Positions 1 through 9,360 of a DNA stretch of 64,000 nucleotides are shown in pieces. The DNA lies in contig JBFHIZ010000002.1 of the NCBI GenBank assembly GCA_041596215.1, positions 62,001-126,000 of the forward strand, written 5' to 3'. Below the pieces are notes generated by a model. That model made no database searches. It was not told where the DNA came from and saw only the letters and a program-made list of their open reading frames with translations. A program made the translations under genes and the position numbers. The stretch comes from JBFHIZ01 sp041596215. Its GTDB lineage: Bacteria; Bacillota; Clostridia; Lachnospirales; Lachnospiraceae. How positions within the stretch are numbered: the first letter of the stretch is position 1; each line of letters begins with the position of its first letter.

Positions 1-931
1 AATCATATATTTGATCAATTGTTTTGTGTTGGTTTTTCATTTTCTTATAAATACTAAAAAAATGTTTCACTCTTCCATCAACTTTTGCATCGATTCCAGC
101 ATTTGTAATATGCGTTCTTACTTCTTCTACAATAGAGGCTACATAATTTTCTCTTGTACTTTTTCTTTCTTTAATTTGTCCTACCAAATCATAATACACA
201 TCCGGATGCAAATATTTTAATGACAAATCATCTAATTCTACTTTTATCTTTGATATACCTAATCGATTTGCAATTGGCGCATAGATATCCATAGTTTCTC
301 TGGCTTTTTCTTGCTGTTTTTCTGGTGACATATGACTCAATGTACGCATATTATGCAATCGGTCAGCTAATTTAATCATAATTACCCGAATGTCTTTTGC
401 CATAGCAAGAAACATTTTTCTTAAATTTTCAGCTTGTATATATGATTTATCAACTTCTAAATCTTCTTTGGTATTATTTGCATATTCTAATTTGGAAAGT
501 TTGGTCACTCCATTTACTAACAAAGCAACATCTTCACCAAAAGTTTCTTTAATTTCTTCATCTGTCATGACCGTATCTTCTACAACATCATGCAGTAATC
601 CAGCAACAATGGTTTCTTTATCAAGTTCTAAATCAGCAAGAATAATAGCAACACACAATGGATGAATAATATATGGTTCTCCCGATTTTCTTACTTGATC
701 TTTATGGGCTTCATATGCGATGGTATATGCTTTATCAATTAGCGAAATATCTCCGGATGGATGATATTTTTTTACACGCGAAATAAGATCCTTATACAAT
801 TCTTCCGGACTCAAAAATTCTTCTATTGGTTCCATTCTACCTTCGGTAAAGATTCCACCATTATCAAAAATACCTATTTTAATTTTTTTAGTGTGTTCTT
901 CACTTGTCGAATGTTCTTTCCCTTCGCACAT
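1..931 (-). CDS. relA: RelA/SpoT bifunctional (p)ppGpp synthetase/hydrolase (3' end beyond window)
   Basis: Makes and degrades the stringent-response alarmone (p)ppGpp. The reading frame runs off the left edge, so only about 310 N-terminal residues are present. It starts at an ATG at 931 behind a GGAGG site. The HD hydrolase core is visible as HDVVEDT near residues 114-120 and KLADRLHNMRT further on. The start of the synthetase domain shows as GRVKHFFSIYKKM near residue 295. It lies 15 bases after apt and is probably co-transcribed with it, an arrangement common in Firmicutes. The HD residues are intact, so hydrolase activity is expected; the synthetase active site is outside the window. Confidence 0.95.
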   Translation of the reverse strand, partial: MCEGKEHSTSEEHTKKIKIGIFDNGGIFTEGRMEPIEEFLSPEELYKDLISRVKKYHPSGDISLIDKAYTIAYEAHKDQVRKSGEPYIIHPLCVAIILADLELDKETIVAGLLHDVVEDTVMTDEEIKETFGEDVALLVNGVTKLSKLEYANNTKEDLEVDKSYIQAENLRKMFLAMAKDIRVIMIKLADRLHNMRTLSHMSPEKQQEKARETMDIYAPIANRLGISKIKVELDDLSLKYLHPDVYYDLVGQIKERKSTRENYVASIVEEVRTHITNAGIDAKVDGRVKHFFSIYKKMKNQHKTIDQIYD

Positions 932-946
932 AAAATCCTCCAATAT

Positions 947-1471
947 TTATTTCCCTGGATATATAATTGCAGAATTCAATCGATAATTTGTAACTTTACT
1001 TCTACCGTTTAATCCTTCAAGTTCCATTAATACTACAATGCCTACTACAATGCCTCCAAGTGATTCAATCAATTCTACCATTGCTTTTGTTGTTCCACCG
1101 GTTGCAATCAAATCATCAACAATCAAAACTTTTTGACCTGGTTTTATTGAATCTTTATGCATCTCAATAACTGCTTTTCCATATTCTAAAGCATATTCCT
1201 TCGAAACCGTTTCACAAGGGAGTTTCCCTTCTTTCCGAATTAAGACAAATGGCTTTCTTTGGTTATAAGCCATTGGCATGCCAAAAATAAAACCTCTTGA
1301 TTCTGGTCCTGCAATCACATCATATTCCAAATCCTTAACTAATTCTTGCATGCTATCTACCGCAAGATGTAATCCATCTGCGTCTTGCAAAACACTTGTC
1401 ACATCACGAAACATAATTCCTTCTTCTGGAAAATCTGGTATTGTTCTCACATAATCTTCTAATTTTTTCAT
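947..1471 (-). CDS. apt: adenine phosphoribosyltransferase
   Basis: Salvages adenine to AMP using PRPP in the cytoplasm. The 174-residue length is normal for the family. The PRPP-binding loop VLIVDDLIATGGT lies at about residues 115-127, and the GPESRGF segment near residue 55 is typical of Apt. The ATG follows an AGAGGAG site. The gene is the first of an apt-relA pair. It has its own promoter at 1540-1568 and is separated from groEL by a strong terminator. Confidence 0.97.
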   Translation of the reverse strand: MKKLEDYVRTIPDFPEEGIMFRDVTSVLQDADGLHLAVDSMQELVKDLEYDVIAGPESRGFIFGMPMAYNQRKPFVLIRKEGKLPCETVSKEYALEYGKAVIEMHKDSIKPGQKVLIVDDLIATGGTTKAMVELIESLGGIVVGIVVLMELEGLNGRSKVTNYRLNSAIIYPGK

Positions 1472-1539
1472 TGTTTCTCCTCTTAATCACTCTAGTTTCT
1501 ATCTATTTTATTTCCTTAATATTTCTAAACATATCTGTT

Positions 1540-1568
1540 ATTATATAATTATTCTTTTATGAAGTCAA
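1540..1568 (-). promoter_or_regulatory. promoter of apt-relA
   Basis: On the minus strand, -35 TTGACT and -10 TATAAT are separated by 17 bases. It sits between the groEL terminator and apt. Confidence 0.7.
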
Positions 1569-1583
1569 AGTAAATTTCAACTG

Positions 1584-1624
1584 AAAAAGTTCTACTATTG
1601 CTTATGCAAATAGTAGAACTTTTT
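1584..1624 (-). terminator. Rho-independent terminator after groESL
   Basis: A 16-bp perfect inverted repeat (core GTTCTACTATT) with a 9-base loop is flanked by A5 and T5, so it can work in either direction. It lies just after the groEL stop codon. Confidence 0.9.
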
Positions 1625-1651
1625 CGATTCCATAAGAATATTTTGAATAAA

Positions 1652-3274
1652 TTACATTCCCATTCCACCCATACCACCTTGTGGCATAGCTGGCGTATCT
1701 TCTTTAATAATTGCAACTACGGACTCCGTCGTTAATAATGAAGATGCAACACTCGTTGCATTTTGTAACGCACTTCTTGTAACTTTTGCTGGGTCAAGAA
1801 TTCCAGATTTTACCATATCCACATATTCATTCTTTAATGCATCATAGCCAACTCCAACTGGGGATTCTTTTACTTTATTTACGATTACAGACCCATTTAC
1901 TCCAGCATTCATTGCAATATGATATAATGGAGCATCTAATGCTGTTAATATTATTTTCGCACCAGTTTTTTCATCACCTTCTAATGTAGCAATCAAATCA
2001 TTGATTTCTTTTTCCGCATGAATATAAGCAGAACCACCACCAAAAATAATTCCTTCTTCAACAGCAGCTTTTGTTGCAGCAAGAGCATCTTCCATTCTAA
2101 GTTTTGCTTCTTTCATTTCTGTTTCTGTTGCAGCACCAACACGAATAACGGCAACCCCACCTGCAAGTTTTGCAAGTCTTTCTTGATATTTTTCACGATC
2201 AAAGTCGGATGTAGTTTCTTCAATTTGATTTTTTAATTGTGCAATTCTTGCTTTAATAGCACTGCTTTCACCACTGCCTTCAACAATTGTGGTATTTTCT
2301 TTTTGAATCTTAATTGATTTTGCTCTTCCTAATTGTTCCATGGTTACTTCTTTAATATCTAATCCAATTTCATCTGAAATCACTTTTCCACCGGTAAGGA
2401 TTGCAATATCTTCTAACATTTCTTTTCTTCTATCACCATATCCAGGTGCTTTCACTGCTACGACATTAAAGGTTCCGCGTAATTTATTTACAATCAACGT
2501 TGTTAGCGCTTCTCCTTCAATATCTTCTGCAATAATCAATAATTTTGCTCCTGCTTGCACAATTTGCTCCAAAATTGGAAGAATTTCTTGAATGTTTGCA
2601 ATTTTTTTGTCGGTAATTAAAATATAAGGATCATCCAATACCGTTTCCATCTTATCCATATCCGTAGCCATATAAGCAGAAATATATCCTCTATCAAATT
2701 GCATACCTTCTACCAAATCTAATTCCGTCATCATGGTTTTTGATTCCTCAATTGTAATGACTCCATCATTCGATACTTTTTCCATAGCATCTGCAACCAT
2801 ATTTCCAACTTCATCATCTCCTGCTGAGATAGCAGCAACTCTCGCAATTTGTTCTTTACCTTTGATTGGAGAACTCATTTTTGCAATGGTTTCTACAGCA
2901 ATATTCGTTGCCTTTTTCATACCTTTTCTTAAAATGATTGGGTTTGCACCAGCTGCAAGATTTTTTATTCCTTCTTGAATCATTGCTTGTGCTAACACTG
3001 TAGCTGTTGTTGTTCCATCACCTGCAACATCATTTGTCTTTGTAGCCACTTCTTTTACAAGTTGTGCTCCCATATTTTCAAAAGCATCTTCTAACTCAAT
3101 TTCTTTTGCAATGGTGACTCCATCGTTTGTAATAAGAGGAGCTCCATAAGATTTATCCAAAACTACATTTCTTCCTTTCGGTCCCAATGTAACACGTACC
3201 GTATTTGCTAATTGATTTACTCCTGATTCTAAAGAAGCACGTGCTTCTGCTCCAAATTTTATTTCTTTTGCCAT
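1652..3274 (-). CDS. groL: chaperonin GroEL
   Basis: 60-kDa chaperonin subunit that folds proteins inside the GroEL-GroES cage. The product is 540 residues, with the family's DGTTTATVLAQAM ATP-site segment and the C-terminal Gly-Met tail (GGMGGMGM). The start is placed at the ATG at 3274 (MAKEIKFG) because AGGAGG lies 8 bases before it; an in-frame TTG two codons upstream is too close to that site. It is the second gene of the groES-groEL operon, 24 bases after groES, under CIRCE control. Confidence 0.98.
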   Translation of the reverse strand: MAKEIKFGAEARASLESGVNQLANTVRVTLGPKGRNVVLDKSYGAPLITNDGVTIAKEIELEDAFENMGAQLVKEVATKTNDVAGDGTTTATVLAQAMIQEGIKNLAAGANPIILRKGMKKATNIAVETIAKMSSPIKGKEQIARVAAISAGDDEVGNMVADAMEKVSNDGVITIEESKTMMTELDLVEGMQFDRGYISAYMATDMDKMETVLDDPYILITDKKIANIQEILPILEQIVQAGAKLLIIAEDIEGEALTTLIVNKLRGTFNVVAVKAPGYGDRRKEMLEDIAILTGGKVISDEIGLDIKEVTMEQLGRAKSIKIQKENTTIVEGSGESSAIKARIAQLKNQIEETTSDFDREKYQERLAKLAGGVAVIRVGAATETEMKEAKLRMEDALAATKAAVEEGIIFGGGSAYIHAEKEINDLIATLEGDEKTGAKIILTALDAPLYHIAMNAGVNGSVIVNKVKESPVGVGYDALKNEYVDMVKSGILDPAKVTRSALQNATSVASSLLTTESVVAIIKEDTPAMPQGGMGGMGM

Positions 3275-3298
3275 TTTCAAACCTCCTGATTTATCTTT

Positions 3299-3583
3299 TT
3301 ATTGTAATATCGCTAAAATATCACTTTGTTTTACGATAATATATTCTTTGTCATCTACTGTTACTTCTGTTCCAGCATATTTTGAATAAATAACTTGTTG
3401 ATTTTCTTTTACTTCCATTTTAATTTCTTTTTCATCTACAATGCCTCCTGGTCCCACAGCAACTACTCTTGCCTGTTGTGGTTTTTCTTTGTTTTGACCT
3501 GGTAACACAATCCCAGATTTTGTTGTTTCTTCTGCAACTAATTGCTCTAAAATCACTCTGTCTCCTAATGGTATTAATTTCAT
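3299..3583 (-). CDS. groS: co-chaperonin GroES
   Basis: 10-kDa heptameric lid of the GroEL cage. The 94-residue length is normal. The N-terminus (LIPLGDRVILEQ) is typical, and the mobile loop (TTKSGIVLPGQNKEKPQ) lies at residues 21-37. It is the first gene of the operon and starts 25 bases downstream of the CIRCE operator. Confidence 0.98.
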   Translation of the reverse strand: MKLIPLGDRVILEQLVAEETTKSGIVLPGQNKEKPQQARVVAVGPGGIVDEKEIKMEVKENQQVIYSKYAGTEVTVDDKEYIIVKQSDILAILQ

Positions 3584-3608
3584 CTTATTCCTCCTTAAAT
3601 CGTTATTA

Positions 3609-3635
3609 TTAGCACTCGCATCTTTTGAGTGCTAA
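3609..3635. promoter_or_regulatory. CIRCE operator (HrcA-binding site)
   Basis: Perfect match to the CIRCE consensus: TTAGCACTC, nine bases, GAGTGCTAA. It is placed between the promoter and the groES start, as expected for HrcA repression of the heat-shock operon. Confidence 0.97.
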
Positions 3636-3647
3636 CCTATGTTCTTA

Positions 3648-3675
3648 ATAATACAAATAGTTTCACATTATGCAA
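3648..3675 (-). promoter_or_regulatory. probable groESL promoter
   Basis: TTGCAT and TATTAT on the minus strand with a 16-base spacer. The CIRCE element starts 12 bases downstream of the -10 box. The remaining AT-rich stretch to about 3830 shows no other feature I can support. Confidence 0.5.
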
Positions 3676-3854
3676 CTTCCTTTGCATCTTATTTACTCGC
3701 TTTTTCTTTTTATTTCTCTCAATTTCATTCTTTTTCTTCCATTTTTATCATAAGGCAAAAAAATAATAATTTAATATTTTTTTTATATTTTATAGTTTTT
3801 TTTTCATAAATTTGATAGAATACAAATGTATTTTTAGAAAAGGAGATGAATCTT

Positions 3855-4946
3855 ATGAAATTGCGCAACTACATAAGAAGTTTATTGCAAGGCGAACATA
3901 CAATAATTATGCAGTCCTCTTACATTTTGCTTTTACGCCTAATTCTTTTATTATATTTCATTTATGGCGTACTATTTTCTATTTCTGGTCCATTTCCACT
4001 TTCCGTATTTGCTTTTATTTTCTTAATATTAACATATATAAATATCGAACTGTTCAATACGAATCGGGCCGTACTGTGTTTTATTTTAACACACTTAGAA
4101 TTATTATCCTATTCTTTTCTGTGCACATTTTATTTAAAACAAGACTACGGATTTAGTTTATATTCTATTTCTATGATTCCCATGATATATTTTGTTTCTT
4201 CTTCTTTAAAGAAAAGCGAAAAAGAAGTGTTAAATCCGATTCCATTAACCGTTCTCTCCTGTCTTTTTTATATTTCATGTAAAGCATTTCAATTCCTTTC
4301 TCCTGTTGGTTATTTCGTAAATGCTCCTGTTCTTACAGTAGTTCTATATTGCTTCAATTCGGTTATCCCTATGATAATCATTATTCAAGTCTGCAAAGTT
4401 TTCTCTAAGGTATCTAAAAACAGACAAGCAATTTTGGAAATTGAAAATACACAACTTGATTACTATGCAAATCAAGACCCTCTTACCAATCTTCAAAATC
4501 GTAGATATTTTGAATCAAAGTTAAAAACTTCCGTAGAAAAAGCAAACAGCGAATCCTATCAATTTTCCATGCTTATGTGTGACTTAGATGATTTCAAAAA
4601 AATCAATGATACCTATGGACATATCATTGGAGATCAAGTACTAAAAAATGTTTCTCAAATTATTCAAACAAATATTCGAGATTTTGACTGTGCTGCACGT
4701 TGGGGTGGTGAAGAATTTATTATCCTAATCAAAGGTGGCATTCCTATTGCTAGTTTAATTGCAGATCGAATTAATAAAGCCGTTGCAGCTTCTAGTATTT
4801 CTATTGAAAATGATGAGGTCCACTATACCATCACGATAGGTATTGCCGAATATTCAAAAGATTTAACTTGTAGCAAGCTTATTGAAAAAGCAGATTCAAA
4901 TCTATATATTGGAAAACGTACCGGGAAAAACTGTGTTATTTGCTGA
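3855..4946 (+). CDS. membrane-anchored diguanylate cyclase (GGDEF)
   Basis: Predicted to make c-di-GMP from GTP. The N-terminal ~180 residues contain five or six hydrophobic segments. The GGDEF domain occupies about residues 203-360, with DPLTNLQNRR at the start, the active-site motif GGEEF at 284-288, and an RxxD inhibitory site (RDFD) exactly five residues before it. An active, product-inhibited enzyme is therefore expected. The start at 3855 is chosen because GGAG lies nine bases before it; an ATG three codons earlier overlaps that site. The signal sensed by the membrane part is unknown. No adjacent phosphodiesterase is seen. Confidence 0.88.
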   Translation: MKLRNYIRSLLQGEHTIIMQSSYILLLRLILLLYFIYGVLFSISGPFPLSVFAFIFLILTYINIELFNTNRAVLCFILTHLELLSYSFLCTFYLKQDYGFSLYSISMIPMIYFVSSSLKKSEKEVLNPIPLTVLSCLFYISCKAFQFLSPVGYFVNAPVLTVVLYCFNSVIPMIIIIQVCKVFSKVSKNRQAILEIENTQLDYYANQDPLTNLQNRRYFESKLKTSVEKANSESYQFSMLMCDLDDFKKINDTYGHIIGDQVLKNVSQIIQTNIRDFDCAARWGGEEFIILIKGGIPIASLIADRINKAVAASSISIENDEVHYTITIGIAEYSKDLTCSKLIEKADSNLYIGKRTGKNCVIC

Positions 4947-5093
4947 TTTTTTCGCTTATCTTCTATATTCTTATTAAATTTCTCTTTAAAATCAAAAATT
5001 CCTGATTTATCCCTTGCAAAATTCCCAATAACCAGTAAAATGTAATACGTATGATAAAAAATAAGTAAATAAGCAAAATAAAAGGAGTTAACT

Positions 5094-6731
5094 ATGATTA
5101 GTGCAAATAACGTCACGCTTCGAATCGGGAAAAAAGCCTTGTTTGAAGACGTAAATATTAAATTTACAGAAGGGAATTGTTACGGATTAATTGGTGCCAA
5201 TGGATCTGGAAAATCAACCTTTCTTAAAATACTTTCCTCGCAATTGGATACCACAAAAGGTGATATTGCAATTACCCCAGGCCAACGTCTTTCCTTTCTA
5301 GAACAAGATCATTTTAAATATGATGATTATACTGTATTAAATACGGTTATTATGGGAAATGCACGTCTTTATGACATCATGATTGAAAAGGATGCGATCT
5401 ACGCAAAAGAAGATTTTTCCGATGCTGACGGAATGAAAGCAAGTGAATTAGAAGCAGAATTTGCGGAAATGGATGGTTGGGAAGCGGAATCAAGTGCTGC
5501 TACTCTACTAAATGGACTTGGCATTGAAACTACTCTTCATGAATTAAAAATGCAAGAATTAACAGGTAGTCAAAAAGTAAAAGTATTATTAGCCAAAGCT
5601 TTATTTGGTAATCCGGATATTTTACTTCTTGATGAACCTACAAACCATTTAGATATGGATGCTATTGAATGGCTTGAAGAATTCTTAATTAACTTTGAAA
5701 ATATTATTATTGTCGTTTCTCATGATCGTTACTTTTTAAATAAAGTATGTACTCATATTGCAGATATTGATTATGGAAAAATACAACTATATTCTGGAAA
5801 TTATGACTTCTGGTATGAATCTAGTCAATTGATTGTAAAGCAAATGCGTGATGCAAATAAGAAAAAAGAGGATAAAATAAAAGAATTGCAAGAATTTATT
5901 ACTCGGTTTTCTGCAAATGCTTCCAAATCAAAGCAAGCTACTTCTAGAAAAAAAGCTTTAGAAAAAATCGAATTAGATACCATTAAACCTTCTAGTAGAA
6001 AATATCCTTATATTGATTTTAGACCAGATCGTGAAATCGGAAATGAAGTTTTATCTGTTGAGAATTTAACCAAAACAATTAATGGCGAATTAATTTTAGA
6101 CCATGTTTCCTTTATCATCAACCAAAAAGATAAAGCGGCTTTTATTGGAGGCAACGAATTAGCAAAAACAACGCTTTTTCGTATTATCACAGGTGAACTC
6201 GAGCCCGATGAAGGAAGCTTCAAATGGGGAATTACTACTTCCCAATCTTATTTTCCAAAAGATAATACTGCGGAATTCTCGAATGACTATACCATTAGTG
6301 ATTGGCTAATGAGCTATTCACCAGTTAAAGATATTACCTATGTTCGTGGATTTTTAGGAAGAATGCTTTTCCCTGGAGAAGATGGCATAAAAAAAGTAAA
6401 AATTCTTTCTGGTGGAGAAAAAGTACGTTGTCTTTTATCAAAAATGATGATATCCGGATCTAACTGTCTCATCCTTGATGAACCAACGAACCATTTAGAT
6501 ATGGAATCCATTACCGCTTTAAATGATGGCATGATAAAATTCCCCGGTGTTATTCTATTCTCATCACAAGATCATCAAATTGTACAAACAACTGCTAATC
6601 GCATCATTGAAATTCTTCCAAACGGTACCATCATTGATAAATTAACAACCTATGATGAATATTTAGAAAGTAATGAAGATGCCCGTAAACGTTTTGTATA
6701 TACCGATGAAAACGATGAGGATACAAATTAA
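5094..6731 (+). CDS. ABC-F family ATPase, YbiT-like
   Basis: A cytoplasmic protein with two ATP-binding cassettes and no membrane domain. ABC-F proteins act on ribosomes as translation factors or antibiotic-protection factors. The sequence most resembles the YbiT group over its whole 545 residues, including the linker RFSANASKSKQATSR at about 271-285. Cassette 1 has a normal Walker A (GANGSGKST, 34-42) but signature LTGSQ. Cassette 2 has signature LSGGEK but an altered Walker A (GGNELAKTT, 352-360). Both Walker B motifs (LLDEPTNHLD type) are intact. The start follows AAAGGAG. The next gene begins directly after the stop codon. Confidence 0.9.
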   Translation: MISANNVTLRIGKKALFEDVNIKFTEGNCYGLIGANGSGKSTFLKILSSQLDTTKGDIAITPGQRLSFLEQDHFKYDDYTVLNTVIMGNARLYDIMIEKDAIYAKEDFSDADGMKASELEAEFAEMDGWEAESSAATLLNGLGIETTLHELKMQELTGSQKVKVLLAKALFGNPDILLLDEPTNHLDMDAIEWLEEFLINFENIIIVVSHDRYFLNKVCTHIADIDYGKIQLYSGNYDFWYESSQLIVKQMRDANKKKEDKIKELQEFITRFSANASKSKQATSRKKALEKIELDTIKPSSRKYPYIDFRPDREIGNEVLSVENLTKTINGELILDHVSFIINQKDKAAFIGGNELAKTTLFRIITGELEPDEGSFKWGITTSQSYFPKDNTAEFSNDYTISDWLMSYSPVKDITYVRGFLGRMLFPGEDGIKKVKILSGGEKVRCLLSKMMISGSNCLILDEPTNHLDMESITALNDGMIKFPGVILFSSQDHQIVQTTANRIIEILPNGTIIDKLTTYDEYLESNEDARKRFVYTDENDEDTN

Positions 6732-7592
6732 ATGACAAACACAATTCGTAAAATCGATTTACATACCCATTCTAACAAATCAGATGGTTCTCTTTCGCCA
6801 TCTGAACTTGTGGATGCTGCAATCAAGGAGAACATTTCTGCCATTGCTCTAACCGACCATGACACAACTTCCGGTATTGAGGAAGCCATTGCTTATGCAA
6901 AGAATAAACCTCTTCAAGTTATTCCCGGAATTGAACTTTCTACTTCTTATGGTCCCACGGATATTCATATCTTAGGACTATTTATTGACCACACCTCACC
7001 CATATTACAAAAACATCTAAATAGTATTATTGAAGCAAGAAATGAACGAAACACGAAAATGTGTACTTGTCTTAGCGAAAAAGGTATGCCGATAACCTTA
7101 GATGCTTTACAACAAGATAATCCAAATGCCGTTATCACTCGTGCGCATTTTGCAAAATATTTATATGAGCATGGATATATCAAATCCATCAAAGAAGCAT
7201 TTGAACGATATATTGGAAATCACAGTCCTTGTTTTGTCCCAAGAGATCATATTTCGCCCGAATTAGGTATTCAAATCATTTTAGAAGCAGGTGGTTTACC
7301 GATTCTTGCGCACCCAGTTTTATATGCACTTTCTTCTATGCGTTTGGACACGTTAGTTTCTGAATTCGTTCGCTATGGACTCGTTGGCATCGAAACTATT
7401 TATTCTACCTATAGCACTGGGGATACAACGCAAATGAAAAAACTTGCGAAAAAATACGGTTTACTTGAAAGTGGTGGTTCAGATTTCCATGGTTCTTTAA
7501 AGCCAACCATACAATTGGGAACTGGACGGGGTAAACTGTTTATTCCTTCTACCCTTTTAGATGCTTTAGAAAAACAACTCAGAAAACAGTAA
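6732..7592 (+). CDS. PHP-domain phosphoesterase
   Basis: Polymerase-and-histidinol-phosphatase (PHP) metalloenzyme of 286 residues. It resembles the YciV/RNase AM group, which hydrolyses 3',5'-nucleoside bisphosphates and short RNA 5' ends. Metal-ligand motifs are visible: HTH at residues 11-13, DG at 19-20, TDHDT, GIELS and the C-terminal DFHG. It begins immediately after the ABC-F stop codon, so translation is probably coupled. The exact substrate is inferred from family resemblance only. Confidence 0.85.
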   Translation: MTNTIRKIDLHTHSNKSDGSLSPSELVDAAIKENISAIALTDHDTTSGIEEAIAYAKNKPLQVIPGIELSTSYGPTDIHILGLFIDHTSPILQKHLNSIIEARNERNTKMCTCLSEKGMPITLDALQQDNPNAVITRAHFAKYLYEHGYIKSIKEAFERYIGNHSPCFVPRDHISPELGIQIILEAGGLPILAHPVLYALSSMRLDTLVSEFVRYGLVGIETIYSTYSTGDTTQMKKLAKKYGLLESGGSDFHGSLKPTIQLGTGRGKLFIPSTLLDALEKQLRKQ

Positions 7593-7605
7593 TGGGAGAA
7601 TGTAT

Positions 7606-8412
7606 ATGAAATTATTATTTACTGATATCGATGGAACTTTACTAAATACAGACAAAACCATATCCAGTAAATTAAGAGCTGGTATTTTATCTTTTATAGC
7701 TGCTGGAAATAAATTTGTTTTATGTTCTGGTAGACCTGAAAAAAGCATAATGCAAGTGAAATCTGCTTTATGCCTTCCTAACCAAAACATTTACCTTTCT
7801 TCTTGTAATGGTGCCAGATTATTCGATTGTGAAAACGAACAAGTCTTATCTGAAACAGGAATCCCTCTCCCACTTGTTCGAGAGGTCTTAGATGCTGCAT
7901 ATTCTTTTTCGTTACACTGTCATACCTATGATGAAGATTCTATTCTTAGTGAATATCAAACGAAAGAATTAGATTACTATACCTCACATATTAATATGCC
8001 TACACAAATTCTTCCTGATATTGCCTCTCATTTAAAAAAAGAACCTTTGAAAATGTTATCAGTTTCATTGGATACACCCTCACAATTTCCAAGTTTTCAA
8101 AAAACCATTACTAATCTTAGTAATGGTTCTTTAACTTCTCTTTTATCCAATCCAAACTATTTAGAAATCTTTGCAAGTTCTGCTGGAAAAGGGTCTTCCA
8201 TTCGCAAATTAACGACTTATCTATCTGCCTCGTTTGAAGACACAATTGCAGTTGGAGATGCCGCAAATGATATTTCTATGATACAAGCTGCACATTTTGG
8301 TGTTGCTATGCAAAATGCAGATTCAGCAACAAAAAAACATGCAGACTACATTACAAAAAATGATAATAATCATGATGGTTTATTTGAAATTTTAAAACAA
8401 TATTGCAATTAA
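7606..8412 (+). CDS. Cof-type HAD phosphatase
   Basis: HAD-superfamily hydrolase of the Cof group (sugar-phosphate, FMN or PLP phosphatases), 268 residues. The catalytic motif DIDGT is at residues 7-11 and the C-terminal motif is VGDAANDISMI. The start at 7606 is chosen because GGGAG is seven bases upstream; the ATG at 7600 is too close. It is the last gene of the ABC-F/PHP/HAD group. Its TAA overlaps the stop codon of the converging gene on the other strand. Confidence 0.88.
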   Translation: MKLLFTDIDGTLLNTDKTISSKLRAGILSFIAAGNKFVLCSGRPEKSIMQVKSALCLPNQNIYLSSCNGARLFDCENEQVLSETGIPLPLVREVLDAAYSFSLHCHTYDEDSILSEYQTKELDYYTSHINMPTQILPDIASHLKKEPLKMLSVSLDTPSQFPSFQKTITNLSNGSLTSLLSNPNYLEIFASSAGKGSSIRKLTTYLSASFEDTIAVGDAANDISMIQAAHFGVAMQNADSATKKHADYITKNDNNHDGLFEILKQYCN

Positions 8413-8672
8413 CCTTGTACAATTAAAAATCTTCCATCATTAATTGCAAACACTTCATCCGCTTCCAAAATTTCCTCTTCATCAGCACCTTCCATATCAA
8501 TTCCTTCTTCATCAAAAAATTCCCATACTTCACTAACTGAATTCACAACAATTGCCATACTGTCTTCTAAAAAATGCTCTGCGGCTTCTAAATTCATTGC
8601 TACTTTTTCAGGGAAAAGCTGTAATTGATTGTCTAAAAAACATTGAAGCACTGCTTCATCATATTCTTCCAT
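8409..8672 (-). CDS. small, highly acidic protein of unknown function
   Basis: 87 residues, 25 of them Asp or Glu against one Lys and one Arg, giving a net charge of about -23. No signal peptide or membrane segment is present, so it is cytoplasmic. The sequence looks like a compact alpha/beta fold ending in FAINDGRFLIV. I do not recognise a named family, although the coherent reading frame and position look like a real gene. The stop overlaps that of the HAD gene. It is not clearly in an operon: Maf starts 700 bases downstream. Confidence 0.7.
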   Translation of the reverse strand: MEEYDEAVLQCFLDNQLQLFPEKVAMNLEAAEHFLEDSMAIVVNSVSEVWEFFDEEGIDMEGADEEEILEADEVFAINDGRFLIVQG

Positions 8673-8754
8673 TTTAGTCCCCTTTCTGTTTAAACAAATA
8701 GTATATAATTCTTTATAATATCTATCTACACTCTTGTCAAGAATATTTTAAATA

Positions 8755-9360
8755 TTATTTTATATATTCTTTTAATTCCTTTTGAAACGAATTATAGATT
8801 CTCGCAATTGGTAATCCATATACATTATAAAAGTCCCCTGAAATCTTTCGAATATATTTTGCTCCATATCCTTGAATTGCATAGGCTCCTGCCTTATCAA
8901 AACATTCCCCTGTTTTAATATAGGTATCCATTTCCTCTTCCTTCATTTTCTCCATATATACTTTTGTTCGTTCATAAAATGTATATGTTTTTTCCTCTCC
9001 ACTTTCCAAAAAAATCAATGTTACTCCTGTATATACTTCATGTTTTTTCCCTTGCAAAAGATGAAGCATTCGCTTTACATCTTCTTTGTCTTTTGGTTTT
9101 CCCAAAATTTCTTTTTTCTTTACAACCAAAGTGTCTGCGCAAAGAATACAAACATCTGCATCAGATTTTAATTGCAGCACTTGTTCTTTTACATCCCTCG
9201 CTTTTTGTAACGATAATTCTCGAACAATTTCTTTTGGTTTCGTTCCCATAATTATTTCGTCTGTTAAACTAGGAAGTACTTCAAAAGATATTCCTACCTG
9301 TTTTAAAATATCACTTCTTCTTGGAGATGCCGAACCTAAAATAAAGCGTTTTTCTCTCAT
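8755..9360 (-). CDS. maf: Maf nucleotide pyrophosphatase
   Basis: Maf/YhdE-like house-cleaning enzyme that hydrolyses non-canonical or selected nucleoside triphosphates. The 201-residue product begins with the signature GSASPRRSDIL at residues 9-19 and contains the CADTLVV segment. Its ATG overlaps the stop codon of the upstream ATPase gene (ATGA), indicating translational coupling. Confidence 0.93.
   Translation of the reverse strand: MREKRFILGSASPRRSDILKQVGISFEVLPSLTDEIIMGTKPKEIVRELSLQKARDVKEQVLQLKSDADVCILCADTLVVKKKEILGKPKDKEDVKRMLHLLQGKKHEVYTGVTLIFLESGEEKTYTFYERTKVYMEKMKEEEMDTYIKTGECFDKAGAYAIQGYGAKYIRKISGDFYNVYGLPIARIYNSFQKELKEYIK

Noticed and set aside
1786..2978. Several plus-strand open frames opposite groEL
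   Set aside because: Shadows of the conserved groEL coding sequence without start signals.
4823..5116. 97-codon minus-strand frame between the diguanylate cyclase and ABC-F genes
   Set aside because: Mostly antisense to the GGDEF domain end, with low-complexity sequence and no ribosome site.
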